DNA of 64,000 bases from Dyadobacter sp. CY347. Lineage in GTDB: Bacteria > Bacteroidota > Bacteroidia > Cytophagales > Spirosomataceae. Positions 49,251 through 57,587 of this stretch are shown here, one piece after another; the first letter of the stretch is position 1, and the number at the start of each line of letters is the position of its first letter. The position numbers were made by a program, and so were the translations under genes. The notes beneath the pieces were generated by a model. It was given only the letters and a program-made list of their open reading frames with translations, had not been told where the DNA came from and searched no databases. The stretch is from assembly GCF_021502655.1 (NCBI RefSeq), contig NZ_JAKFFT010000002.1, forward strand, positions 620,001 through 684,000. The letters are read 5' to 3'.

Positions 49251-50146
49251 GCGACTTCGAGATTAGGCAAGTGAACGGCAATTTTTCGGAATTCCTTTTG
49301 ATAGGCCAAAGGACTCTTGCCGGTGTGGATTTTGAAATATTTATTAAAATTGGCAAAGTTGTTGAAACCGCTTTCAAAGCAGATTTGCGCAACGGGCAAC
49401 TTGGTTTCGGACAACAATTTACAAGCATGCCCGATCCTAAGTTCCAGCAAGAACTGTGAGTAAGTTTTCCGGCTCCGGCTTTTAAAATAGCGGCAAAACG
49501 AATGTGGACTGATGTTCGCGATCTCCGAAATCTCTTCAATAGAGATCTTCTTCTGAAAGTTGCTGATCGAATATTGATAGATCTGATTAATGCGATCGGT
49601 GTCAAACTGGTCATATTCTTCCTGATAATGTGTGTTGGACAATGTTTTCTTTTCAGAACAATGTGCCAGGTTTTCAAGAATTTGCAAAAGCGAAATCACC
49701 GCATTCCCGCTTTTTTGGTCCAATAATTCTTGCAAAAGCGTCTTTACATTTTCCGTCCCTTCACCCAATAGTTTCATCCCAAACCTGGCTTTGAGCAGTA
49801 ATTCACGAATGGCTTTATTTTCAGGCAAGTCTAGAAATGCGTTGCCAAAAAGGTCTAGCGAAAAGTGCACGACTGTGGCCTGTGCGTACAACTGACTTTC
49901 ACGCTGGAAATATTTTTCGTCACAGCGCCAGTAATGGGGAAGGTTAGGACCTATCAATAGCAGGTCGCCGCTTTGGAAATTTTGAATGTTGTCGCCCACG
50001 AACTGTGTGCCCGAACCTTGCTCAATGTGAATGAGCTCCAATTCGGGGTGGTAATGCCAGCGGTTGTAAAAGTAAAGGACCACATCGCGCCGGATACTGA
50101 ACGATTTTTGCAGGCCTTTGGGGACTTTCAGTAATTGCGGTTTCAC
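49247..50146 (-). CDS. AraC-family transcriptional regulator
   Basis: 299 residues. An N-terminal cupin-like sensing domain contains WHYHPELELIHIEQGSGTQF and FQSGDLLLIGPNLPHYW. The C-terminal double helix-turn-helix has ISIEEISEIANISPHSFCRY and PVAQICFESGFNNFANFNKY, the AraC signature. It is divergent from the UxaA-family dehydratase gene, with 157 bases between the two start codons. Control of that sugar-acid operon is likely. It is co-transcribed with ade through a 4-base overlap. Confidence 0.92.
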   Translation of the reverse strand: MKPQLLKVPKGLQKSFSIRRDVVLYFYNRWHYHPELELIHIEQGSGTQFVGDNIQNFQSGDLLLIGPNLPHYWRCDEKYFQRESQLYAQATVVHFSLDLFGNAFLDLPENKAIRELLLKARFGMKLLGEGTENVKTLLQELLDQKSGNAVISLLQILENLAHCSEKKTLSNTHYQEEYDQFDTDRINQIYQYSISNFQKKISIEEISEIANISPHSFCRYFKSRSRKTYSQFLLELRIGHACKLLSETKLPVAQICFESGFNNFANFNKYFKIHTGKSPLAYQKEFRKIAVHLPNLEVA

Positions 50147-50303
50147 AAATAATTACAAAAAGAAGCTATTAACAAGTTATTTATGCCAATATAGTTGAAA
50201 ACTTTGCTAGTATTCCGAATCAATGTATTGAAATATTTCAGTTCATTTGTTGATAAATTCTATTTATCATACCCTACCATTAAAAACCAATTTAAAGCAT
50301 ACT

Positions 50304-51956
50304 ATGGCGTCACAGCTTTTAAAAATACATCCTTCTGATAATGTGATCGTTGCATTACGCGATCTGCCGGTGAATGCCGACGTGGCATGGGCGGGCAGTC
50401 ATTATTCGCTTCCTTATGGCGTTTCGGCCAAGCATAAGTTTGTAACAGAGGACATTGAGACGGGTGGCGCTATCATTATGTACGGCGTGCTGGTGGGCCG
50501 CGCATCGCAACCCATCAGGAAGGGTGAGCCGATCACGACATTCAATCTAAAACACGATTCACAAGATTACAGCACGGCCCATCGCCAGCCTTATTCCTAT
50601 ATTCAACCCGATGTCAGCAAATGGCAGGGGAGGACTTTTAAAGGATATCACCGCGAAGACGGCCGTGTAGGCACATATAATTACTGGCTTGTTGTGCCAT
50701 TGGTATTTTGCGAAAATCGCAATGTGCTGATTATGAAGGACGCATTCGAGCGAGAGCTAGGTTATGCGCAAACAGACATTTATAGAGAGCATGTCAGGGA
50801 TTTCCTGCATTTATATCAAAGCGGCGATTTGCGCACCATCAAAAGCATGGAAGCATTCACCGAGCGTGAGCCTGTAAGAAGAAAACAAGAACGTCCGTTC
50901 AAAAATGTGGACGGCATTAAATTCCTTACGCACGAAGGTGGCTGCGGCGGCACAAGAACGGACGCAAACACGCTTTGCGCACTTTTTGCATCTTATGCCG
51001 TGCATCCTAATGTAGCCGGAATTACAGTTCTAAGCTTAGGTTGCCAAAATTCAGAGTTGAAAACATTGGAAGATGAGATCAAAAAACGCGATCCGCATTT
51101 CAACAAACCATTCTTCGCATTTGAGCATCAAAAAGGCACGGAATATTCATTAATGTCCGGCGCCATCAAGGAAACATTCATGGGTGTTGCCAAAATCAAT
51201 GAGTTCGAAAGAAGCGACGCGCCTTTGTCTAAACTTTCCGTTGGGCTCAAATGCGGCGGCTCGGATGGGTTTTCCGGGATTTCGGCCAATCCGGTTCTCG
51301 GACATTTATCAGACATTGTAGTTGGATTGGGCGGACAAACATTATTAGCTGAATTCCCAGAGCTGAATGGTGTTGAACAAGAGCTTATTAACCGTTGCGT
51401 AACAGAAGAAAAAGCTGCAAAATTTGAAAAACTAATGCGGGATTATGCTGGTAAGGCAGAAGCAGTTGGTTCTGCTTTCGCATTCAATCCTTCGCCCGGA
51501 AACATTAAAGACGGACTCATCACGGATGCAATCAAATCCGCCGGAGCGGCTCGGAAAGGTGGTAATGCCTATATTTCGGACGTGCTTAATTATACGGAAA
51601 GGGCCACGGAATCAGGACTTCAATTGGTTTGCACGCCGGGAAATGATGTGGAGGCAACGACCGGACAAACAGCGGCAGGCGCCAACGTTATCCTTTTTAC
51701 AACAGGATTAGGCACGCCAACAGGCAATCCAATTTGCCCGGTTGCGAAAGTAGCAACCAACACAACATTAGCCAACCGCATGCCGGATGTAATCGACTTC
51801 GATTGCGGTCCAGTTGTGGATGGCGCTCAAAGCCTGGAACAAAATGCCGAAGCATTGCTGGAATATGTCATCCGCGTTGCAAGTGGCGAGCTAACCAAAG
51901 CCCAGCAACTAGGACAAGATGATTTCATACCTTGGAAGAGGGGAGTTTCTTTATAA
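50304..51956 (+). CDS. UxaA-family sugar-acid dehydratase (altronate dehydratase-like; probable L-fuconate dehydratase)
   Basis: A 550-residue dehydratase from MASQLLKIHPSDNV (ATG at 50304). An N-terminal SAF domain (about 1-95) joins the UxaA catalytic domain. Conserved blocks are THEGGCGGTRTDANTL, TVLSLGCQNSEL, GLKCGGSDGFSGISANPVLG and FTTGLGTPTGNPICPVAKVA, with the cysteines for an iron-sulfur cofactor. The family dehydrates sugar acids (altronate, galactarate, fuconate-like). The SDR, FAH hydrolase, lactonase and deoxysugar mutarotase genes that follow point to L-fuconate or L-rhamnonate; the substrate is inferred. Confidence 0.85.
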   Translation: MASQLLKIHPSDNVIVALRDLPVNADVAWAGSHYSLPYGVSAKHKFVTEDIETGGAIIMYGVLVGRASQPIRKGEPITTFNLKHDSQDYSTAHRQPYSYIQPDVSKWQGRTFKGYHREDGRVGTYNYWLVVPLVFCENRNVLIMKDAFERELGYAQTDIYREHVRDFLHLYQSGDLRTIKSMEAFTEREPVRRKQERPFKNVDGIKFLTHEGGCGGTRTDANTLCALFASYAVHPNVAGITVLSLGCQNSELKTLEDEIKKRDPHFNKPFFAFEHQKGTEYSLMSGAIKETFMGVAKINEFERSDAPLSKLSVGLKCGGSDGFSGISANPVLGHLSDIVVGLGGQTLLAEFPELNGVEQELINRCVTEEKAAKFEKLMRDYAGKAEAVGSAFAFNPSPGNIKDGLITDAIKSAGAARKGGNAYISDVLNYTERATESGLQLVCTPGNDVEATTGQTAAGANVILFTTGLGTPTGNPICPVAKVATNTTLANRMPDVIDFDCGPVVDGAQSLEQNAEALLEYVIRVASGELTKAQQLGQDDFIPWKRGVSL

Positions 51957-52025
51957 TTCTCTTTCTTTTGAATTCATAGAAAAGATAAAATTGAAAAATA
52001 TTTAAATATCTCCAATATCTCATTT

Positions 52026-52053
52026 ATCCCCGGGTTGAAACCCGGGGCAATGA
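52026..52053 (+). repeat. REP-like GC-rich palindrome, copy 1
   Basis: The core CCCCGGGTTGAAACCCGGGG (52028-52047) is a 9-base stem with a GA loop. With flanks (52026-52053) it is an exact 28-base inverted match to copy 3. It lies in the 406-base gap between the dehydratase and SDR genes and contrasts with the AT-rich DNA around it. Confidence 0.8.
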
Positions 52054-52095
52054 GGATGGATTTGGAATTTCAATCTTTTAATTTTTTTGCTAAAA

Positions 52096-52113
52096 CCGGG
52101 TTGAAACCCGGGG
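52096..52113 (+). repeat. REP-like GC-rich palindrome, copy 2
   Basis: CCGGGTTGAAACCCGGGG, the same core as copy 1 but lacking two leading C. It has the same orientation, 49 bases further on. Confidence 0.8.
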
Positions 52114-52220
52114 AATGTTGATCGATAAGAACTTAGAATTTAGAATTAGTAAAGTCATTCGTCTAGACTTTGTTGCTACATGCGACAATGCTGATAAAAA
52201 ACAATCAAAAATCAAAAACA

Positions 52221-52248
52221 TCATTGCCCCGGGTTTCAACCCGGGGAT
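52221..52248 (-). repeat. REP-like GC-rich palindrome, copy 3 (inverted)
   Basis: The core (52227-52246) and flanks are the exact reverse complement of 52026-52053. Paired opposite copies form a BIME-like unit. The rest of the 51957-52362 gap is AT-rich with no gene visible. Confidence 0.8.
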
Positions 52249-52362
52249 CCAGGGATTAAGGAAGAACTGAGTAATAATATTGATTGAAAAAAATATCAGC
52301 ACAAATAATTCAAGTAAGGGCAAGGATGTAGGCTCTTTTGTTTCAATAACATTAAAAATTTC

Positions 52363-53136
52363 ATGTTTGATTTAAGCGGAAAAACAGCATTGGTTACTGG
52401 AGGAGCAAGCGGAATTGGCTTGGCAATCTCTCAAACTTTTGCAAAACAGGGCGCATTCGTCCATATTCTTGAACTCAATTTCGACCTGGCCAATCAGGTT
52501 GTCAATCAGATAGTTGCAGATGGCGGACAAGCCGAGGCGCATGCGGTTGACATTTCAAAACAAGCAGATGTGGTGAATGTCATCAATGCCATTGCAACCA
52601 ATCATACGATCAACATTCTGGTTAATAATGCTGGAATCGCGCACATTGGAAAGGCTGATAACACGGCGGAAATTGATTTTGACCGGGTGATTAATGTCAA
52701 TGTAAAAGGCGTTTACAATTGCTTGATGGCTACGATTCCGCATTTAAAAACCAATGGCGGCGGCGTGATTTTGAACATGGCATCTATTGCAGCCACAGTA
52801 GGCATTCCGGATCGTTTTGCTTATTCTACGGCCAAGGGCGCGGTTTATTCCATGACATTATCGGTTGCACGTGATTATTTGGCGGATGGCATTCGTTGCA
52901 ACAGCATTTCGCCTGCACGCGTGCATACGCCGTTTGTGGATGGATTTATTTCAAAAAATTATCCGGGACAAGAAGAAGAGATGTTTGAAAAATTGTCCAA
53001 AACGCAGCCCATCGGCAGAATGGCCAAACCCGAAGAAATCGGCGCAATGGCATTATATCTCTGCTCAGACGAGGCCGGATTTATCACAGGCTGCGATTAT
53101 CTGATCGACGGTGGGTTTGAAAAATTGAATAACTAG
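52363..53136 (+). CDS. SDR-family oxidoreductase (probable 2-keto-3-deoxy-L-fuconate dehydrogenase)
   Basis: Classical short-chain dehydrogenase of 257 residues. The NAD-binding motif is TGGASGIGLAIS, NNAG is at about residues 87-90, the catalytic Ser lies in ILNMASIAATVG, and the YSTAKGAVYSMT segment gives Tyr-x3-Lys. The C-terminus ITGCDYLIDGGF is typical. By pathway position it would oxidise 2-keto-3-deoxy-L-fuconate (or -rhamnonate) to the 2,4-diketo acid. The SDR fold alone does not fix the substrate. Confidence 0.85.
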   Translation: MFDLSGKTALVTGGASGIGLAISQTFAKQGAFVHILELNFDLANQVVNQIVADGGQAEAHAVDISKQADVVNVINAIATNHTINILVNNAGIAHIGKADNTAEIDFDRVINVNVKGVYNCLMATIPHLKTNGGGVILNMASIAATVGIPDRFAYSTAKGAVYSMTLSVARDYLADGIRCNSISPARVHTPFVDGFISKNYPGQEEEMFEKLSKTQPIGRMAKPEEIGAMALYLCSDEAGFITGCDYLIDGGFEKLNN

Positions 53137-53221
53137 AGGCTGTCAGCTTCAAAAAATATAGGCGTAGAATTTATCATATAAAATAGGCGGAAAGCGGATT
53201 GCTGAAAGCCGAAATCAACTT

Positions 53222-54085
53222 ATGAAACTTTTTCGATTTGGTGCTTTTGAGCAGGAAAAACCGGGTGTAGAACTTCCCGATGGTAAAAAACTGGATGTGT
53301 CTGCATTTGGTGAAGATTACAATGAGAAATTTTTTGCAACCGACGGCTTAACCCGCCTTTCCGAATGGCTGAATTCGAATGCGGACAGTTGCCAGGAAGT
53401 GGAAGAAGGTTTCCGTTACGGCTCCTGCGTGGCGCGTCCGTCCAAAATCGTGTGCATAGGAATGAATTATGCCAAACACGCTTACGAATCAGGCGCGACG
53501 GAATTGCCAAAAGAGCCGATCGTTTTCTTTAAATCCACGTCTGCACTTTGCGGACCTAACGACCAGGTGATCATCCCAAGGAATTCTGAAAAGACGGATT
53601 GGGAAGTGGAACTCGCTGTAATTATTGGAAAAAGAGCAAGTTACGTTGAAGAAGCAAACGCGTTGAATTATGTAGCCGGATATGCAGTGCATAATGATTA
53701 TTCCGAACGCGCATTTCAAATGGAGCGTGGCGGACAGTGGGTGAAAGGCAAGAGCAATGACACATTTGCGCCGTTGGGACCTTATTTGGTGACAGCCGAT
53801 GAAGTTGGCAATGCGAATGATCTTGAACTTTGGCTGACATTGAATGGCAAAAAAATCCAGGACAGCAGCACTTCGGATATGATTTTCCAGGTTCCGTTTT
53901 TAATCAGTTACCTCAGCCAGTTTATGACATTGCTGCCGGGCGATATGATCACGACCGGAACGCCTGCTGGTGTGGGCTTGGGCATGAAGCCGCAGGTTTA
54001 TCTCAAAGCTGGAGATGTTGTGGAATTAGGAATAGAAAAACTTGGCGCACAAAAACAAGAAGCCGTAGCCTGGAAACCACTTTAA
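53222..54085 (+). CDS. Fumarylacetoacetate hydrolase-family protein (probable 2,4-diketo-3-deoxy-L-fuconate hydrolase)
   Basis: A 287-residue FAH-superfamily enzyme. It has an N-terminal cap (about 1-65), then KIVCIGMNYAKHAYESG, the metal-binding WEVELAVIIGKRA, AGYAVHNDYSERAFQ and the active-site end PGDMITTGTPAGVGLGMKP. In the non-phosphorylating L-fucose pathway such an enzyme splits the diketo acid to pyruvate and L-lactate. The order dehydratase-SDR-FAH-lactonase supports that. Other acylpyruvate hydrolases share the same fold. Confidence 0.85.
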   Translation: MKLFRFGAFEQEKPGVELPDGKKLDVSAFGEDYNEKFFATDGLTRLSEWLNSNADSCQEVEEGFRYGSCVARPSKIVCIGMNYAKHAYESGATELPKEPIVFFKSTSALCGPNDQVIIPRNSEKTDWEVELAVIIGKRASYVEEANALNYVAGYAVHNDYSERAFQMERGGQWVKGKSNDTFAPLGPYLVTADEVGNANDLELWLTLNGKKIQDSSTSDMIFQVPFLISYLSQFMTLLPGDMITTGTPAGVGLGMKPQVYLKAGDVVELGIEKLGAQKQEAVAWKPL

Positions 54086-54086
54086 T

Positions 54087-54917
54087 ATGGTCATTGATTC
54101 GCATCAGCATTTTTGGGTTTTTGACGAGGAACGTGATTCTTGGATTACGCCGGAAATGCAGGTTATCCGAAAGAATTTTTTGCCGGAAGACTTGAAACCG
54201 GTTTTAAAAGAGAACCGCGTGGATGGCTGTGTCGCCGTACAAGCTTCGCAATCCAAGTCAGAAACGGATTTCTTGTTACAACTTGCGGAGGCCAATGATT
54301 TTATCAAAGGCGTTGTCGGTTGGGTGGATTTGCAAGCGGACAATTTATACGATCAGCTTGAAAAATACTCGCAATTTGAGAAGCTAAGAGGGTTTCGGCA
54401 CGTTGTGCAGGGTGAGGCAGAGGGATTTATGTTGCAGCCTGCCTTTATAAAAGGTGTTGGCCAGCTTGTTGCATTTGATTTTACATATGATATTCTGATT
54501 CGTCATGATCAGTTGAAAGAAGCGTTCAATTTTGCTGTAAGGCTTCCTAATGTGCATTTTGTCCTCGACCACATTGCAAAACCTTTGATCAAAAATGGAG
54601 AAATGCAGCCCTGGGCAACGGATATTAGAAACCTTGCTGAGCTTTCCAATGTCAGCTGCAAAGTCTCTGGAATGGTGACTGAGGCAGATTGGAAAAACTG
54701 GGAAAAAGCTGATTTCAGGCCTTACCTGGACGTTGTCTTCGAAGCATTCGGAACGGAGCGGCTTTTATATGGCTCTGATTGGCCGGTTTGTCTCGTCGCT
54801 GCTGAATATGAAGGCGCTAAGGGCATTCTGACAGATTATCTGAGCATGTTTTCAGATTCGGAATTGCAGCAAGTGATGGGTAAAAATGCAGTGGATTTTT
54901 ACAGTCTTGATATATAA
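54087..54917 (+). CDS. Amidohydrolase-family lactonase (probable L-fuconolactonase)
   Basis: A 276-residue TIM-barrel hydrolase of the COG3618 type. The N-terminal metal motif is IDSHQHFWVFDEERDSW. Further ligands are in HVVQGEAEGFM and VLDHIAKPLIKNG, and the final Asp is in LLYGSDWPVC. Family members open L-fucono- and L-rhamnono-lactones. It starts two bases after the FAH gene. The sugar dehydrogenase that would produce the lactone is not visible next to it. Confidence 0.83.
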   Translation: MVIDSHQHFWVFDEERDSWITPEMQVIRKNFLPEDLKPVLKENRVDGCVAVQASQSKSETDFLLQLAEANDFIKGVVGWVDLQADNLYDQLEKYSQFEKLRGFRHVVQGEAEGFMLQPAFIKGVGQLVAFDFTYDILIRHDQLKEAFNFAVRLPNVHFVLDHIAKPLIKNGEMQPWATDIRNLAELSNVSCKVSGMVTEADWKNWEKADFRPYLDVVFEAFGTERLLYGSDWPVCLVAAEYEGAKGILTDYLSMFSDSELQQVMGKNAVDFYSLDI

Positions 54918-54921
54918 TTTT

Positions 54922-55254
54922 ATGAAAAAATACTGTCTTGCGGTGGATCTGGTGAATGATCCGGTTATGATTGCGGAATATGAGCAATATCACAAAAAAG
55001 CCAGACCGGAAATTGAAAAGAGCATCCTGGACGCAGGAATCACCCAAATGGAGATTTATCGGATCGGAGAGCGCCTTTTCATGATCATGGAGACAGAAGA
55101 CGATTTTAGTTTTGAAAATAAAGCCCAGATGGACGCTGCGAATGCGCAGGTTCAGGAATGGGAACAGTTGATGTGGAAGTATCAAAAAGCACTTCCATCC
55201 GCCAAACCAGGCGAAAAATGGGTGTTAATGGATAAAATATTTGCCCTCCGATAA
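54922..55254 (+). CDS. L-rhamnose mutarotase-family protein
   Basis: 110 residues from MKKYCLAVDLVNDPVMIAEY (ATG at 54922, four bases after the lactonase gene); the longer frame upstream overlaps that gene and is unlikely. The RhaM-like ferredoxin-fold pattern is visible: YHKKARPEIEKSILDAGITQ, then MEIYRIGERLFMIMETEDDF. Members interconvert anomers of L-rhamnose or related 6-deoxysugars. Its presence supports a 6-deoxyhexose as the substrate of this operon. Confidence 0.82.
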   Translation: MKKYCLAVDLVNDPVMIAEYEQYHKKARPEIEKSILDAGITQMEIYRIGERLFMIMETEDDFSFENKAQMDAANAQVQEWEQLMWKYQKALPSAKPGEKWVLMDKIFALR

Positions 55255-55294
55255 GAATAAGGAAAGATTTGTGACTTAGCGTTCTAAAAAAGGT

Positions 55295-56077
55295 TTGAGT
55301 AAATTAATTTATCTATTACTAATTGCCAGTTTGTCTTGCACATTGCTTTCCTCCCGGCCGCGCAAGCCTGTGGAAATCAAAGTGATGAGCTTTAACATCC
55401 GTCATGGGCTGAACCGGAGCGAGGAGTCGAACCTAAGGGATATCCTGAGAATCATTAACGAGCATAAACCGGATCTGATCGCTTTGCAAGCGGTTGATAG
55501 CCTGTTAGGCGACGGAAAAGTCCAGTTTCAGCTCCGGCAAATTGCTGTTCAAACCGGAATGCATTATTTATATGGGGTCGCGGACAAGTCTGAGAACGGC
55601 TCGCAGGGTGTAGGGATCTTATCAACCTGGGAATTCGAAAAGACGCAGACCATTGATTTGCCGAAAACGGCCGGTGCGGACCCGAAAGTGCTTTTATGCG
55701 GATTGGTAAAACCAGCCAGGGGACTCACTTTCCGGTTTTGTAATGCACGGTTGGAATATGCCTCGGTGATGGACAGGGCTTTGCAGGCCGCCTACATTAA
55801 TCAAATGCTGGTAAACAGCGTTCAGCCCGTTTTATTAGGCATGGATATGGGTGCCCGACCGAATGAACAGCCTTACTTTTCTTTCCGGAAAAACTGGCAG
55901 GACGCAGCCCAGGGATCACAGCTCGAAACCTGGAACGAAGGCCTGCCCGGCGACCGGCTCGACTATATTTTTGCACTGCTGAATAATAAGGTAAGGATCC
56001 GGAATTACAAGGTAATCAGGAATTACCCGCAGGTTTCAGACCATTATCCCATACTTGCCACCATTGAATTTTGGTAA
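55295..56077 (+). CDS. EEP-fold (endonuclease/exonuclease/phosphatase) protein with lost catalytic residues
   Basis: A 260-residue exported protein; the start is TTG at 55295, giving a short signal sequence (LIYLLLIASLSCTLLSS). The fold pattern is clear: VMSFNIRHGLN (N34), PDLIALQAVDSLLG, GDRLDYIFALL and the C-terminal VSDHYPI (D249, H250). Three key positions are changed. The metal Glu of QE is Ala66, the His of the THL strand appears as Arg152 in NARLEY, and the Asn of GDFN is Gly186 in GMDMGARP. It is probably not a nuclease or phosphatase. It lies between the mutarotase and lutA genes. Confidence 0.78.
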   Translation: MSKLIYLLLIASLSCTLLSSRPRKPVEIKVMSFNIRHGLNRSEESNLRDILRIINEHKPDLIALQAVDSLLGDGKVQFQLRQIAVQTGMHYLYGVADKSENGSQGVGILSTWEFEKTQTIDLPKTAGADPKVLLCGLVKPARGLTFRFCNARLEYASVMDRALQAAYINQMLVNSVQPVLLGMDMGARPNEQPYFSFRKNWQDAAQGSQLETWNEGLPGDRLDYIFALLNNKVRIRNYKVIRNYPQVSDHYPILATIEFW

Positions 56078-56079
56078 AA

Positions 56080-56856
56080 ATGAATTACTCGGATTTGAAA
56101 ATCGGATTGTTTATTCCCTGTTATGTCGATCAGTTTTACCCGCAAGTGGGCATAGCCACGCTCGAACTGCTTGAAAAACTGGGTTGTACAGTCACGTTTC
56201 CTTTAAGGCAGACTTGCTGCGGACAGCCCATGGCCAACTCGGGATTTGAACATTTGACAAAGGATTGCGATCGTTTGTTTTATAATCAATTCGCTGATTG
56301 TGATTATGTTGTGTCGCCGTCGGGAAGTTGTGTGTTGCATATTAAGGAACATTTGAAGGTGGAAAACAAGCCCGATGAGTCCAAGATTTTGCGGAAGAAG
56401 GTTTACGAGCTGGTGGAGTTCATTGTGGATGTTTTGAAAGTCGATTTCATTGAAGCGGAGTTTCCGCATCGGGTCGGGTTACACCAGGGATGTCACGGTC
56501 AGCGCGGGTTGCATTTGTCCCAAATGTCAGAACTGAATGCAGCGCCGTTTTCGAAACCTGTTTCGCTTTTGAAAAATGTGAAAGGTTTGGAACTGGTTGA
56601 TTTGGATAGGACAGATGAATGCTGCGGATTTGGCGGGACTTTTTGTGTGAGTGAAGAGGCAGTTTCCGTGAAAATGGGCAAGGACCGTGTTGCAGACCAC
56701 ATTCGTCATCATGCGGAATACATTACAGGCTCCGATATGAGCTGCCTTTTGCACTTGGAAGGGATATTGAAAAGAAGCAAAAGCAATGTTCAGGTAAAGC
56801 ACATTGCCGAAATTCTGAACAGCGCCGTAAAAAAACAAATACCGGTCCCCGCATAG
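56080..56856 (+). CDS. lutA: Lactate utilization protein A (CCG-domain Fe-S oxidoreductase)
   Basis: 258 residues from MNYSDLKIGLFIPCYVDQFY (ATG at 56080, two bases after the EEP gene). Two cysteine-rich CCG domains are present: GCTVTFPLRQTCCGQPMANS with SPSGSC, and HQGCHGQRGLH with RTDECCGFGGTFC. LutA with LutB and LutC oxidises L-lactate to pyruvate. Here lutA lies with the sugar-acid operon, while lutBC starts 730 bases further on, beyond an inverted gene. L-lactate is the expected end product of the L-fucose route just upstream. Confidence 0.9.
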   Translation: MNYSDLKIGLFIPCYVDQFYPQVGIATLELLEKLGCTVTFPLRQTCCGQPMANSGFEHLTKDCDRLFYNQFADCDYVVSPSGSCVLHIKEHLKVENKPDESKILRKKVYELVEFIVDVLKVDFIEAEFPHRVGLHQGCHGQRGLHLSQMSELNAAPFSKPVSLLKNVKGLELVDLDRTDECCGFGGTFCVSEEAVSVKMGKDRVADHIRHHAEYITGSDMSCLLHLEGILKRSKSNVQVKHIAEILNSAVKKQIPVPA

Positions 56857-56952
56857 GAACCGGCATTTTACAAAGTTTTAGTAGGAGGTGCTCCGCGCAA
56901 TACTCCGCAAGGAAGACGCTGCGAGGGTCGAAATTTGAGAAGCGCTTTGTTG

Positions 56953-57345
56953 TTAGTTGATAGAAGAAACAACGCGGCTGGTTGTAGTCAGAATATCAAA
57001 CGATTGTGTAGCCTTCTCTTTACCGTCCGTGATTTCGAATGTGTAAGTGCCATCCATCAGGGTCGATAAATCGAAATATTTCAAATAGCTGTTGTCAACG
57101 CGTCTGCTTTCTGAGAAAAGAACATTTTTATCAGTATCCAAAATGCGAACTGCTACATTTTTCGAAACTGGATTATTATATGAAACGCGGAATTGCATTG
57201 GTTTGATCTGAAGAACTGTCAGTTTGTTAGAAACCGTTTCAGTTTTTTCAGTTGCGATGTTGGTCTGTGCATTTACAGTCAATGCTGAACCTGATAGAAG
57301 CAAGCCAGTCAAGGCTGCGATGAGAAGCGTGTTTTTAGTTTTCAT
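56953..57345 (-). CDS. Hypothetical secreted protein
   Basis: A 130-residue exported protein with signal peptide MKTKNTLLIAALTGLLLSGS to about AQ at residue 27. The mature part is one small beta-sandwich-like domain (FRVSYNNPVSKNVAVRILDT; YLKYFDLSTLMDGTYTFEIT). This recalls the DUF3244/T9SS-associated beta-sandwich type seen in Bacteroidota. The function is unknown. It is inverted between lutA and lutB, with its own likely -7 box at 57431-57438. Confidence 0.72.
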   Translation of the reverse strand: MKTKNTLLIAALTGLLLSGSALTVNAQTNIATEKTETVSNKLTVLQIKPMQFRVSYNNPVSKNVAVRILDTDKNVLFSESRRVDNSYLKYFDLSTLMDGTYTFEITDGKEKATQSFDILTTTSRVVSSIN

Positions 57346-57430
57346 AAGAGTGAAAATTTAATTGTGTCTAAAAAAAGTTAAACTAAACTTGTTTCAAACT
57401 CCGATGCCCTGATCGAATAACTTTGTAATT

Positions 57431-57438
57431 CAAAAGTA
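57431..57438 (-). promoter_or_regulatory. Possible -7 box for the minus-strand secreted-protein gene
   Basis: On the minus strand this reads TACTTTTG, fitting TAnnTTTG, 86 bases upstream of the ATG at 57345. A TTG lies 15 bases further upstream, slightly close for a -33 element. Confidence 0.35.
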
Positions 57439-57587
57439 TAAGATATTGCATTACAATAAAATAGCTTTTTTTGGTTAAGTATAAAGTTGTTTATTAAACA
57501 AATAGCAAACTTGGAATAGTGCAACGAATGTGAAAAGTACAATTCTTATTCTTTATAAAATACTATTATCAAATTGTTAAGGAAACT

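Noticed and set aside
52026..52248. Three repeats as a possible CRISPR array
   Set aside because: Only three copies, self-palindromic, mixed orientation and unequal spacing (48 and 107 bases), with no cas genes.
56838..56870. Terminator at the end of lutA
   Set aside because: The stem has a mismatch and a bulge, overlaps the stop codon and lacks a real T-run, so it is too weak to list.
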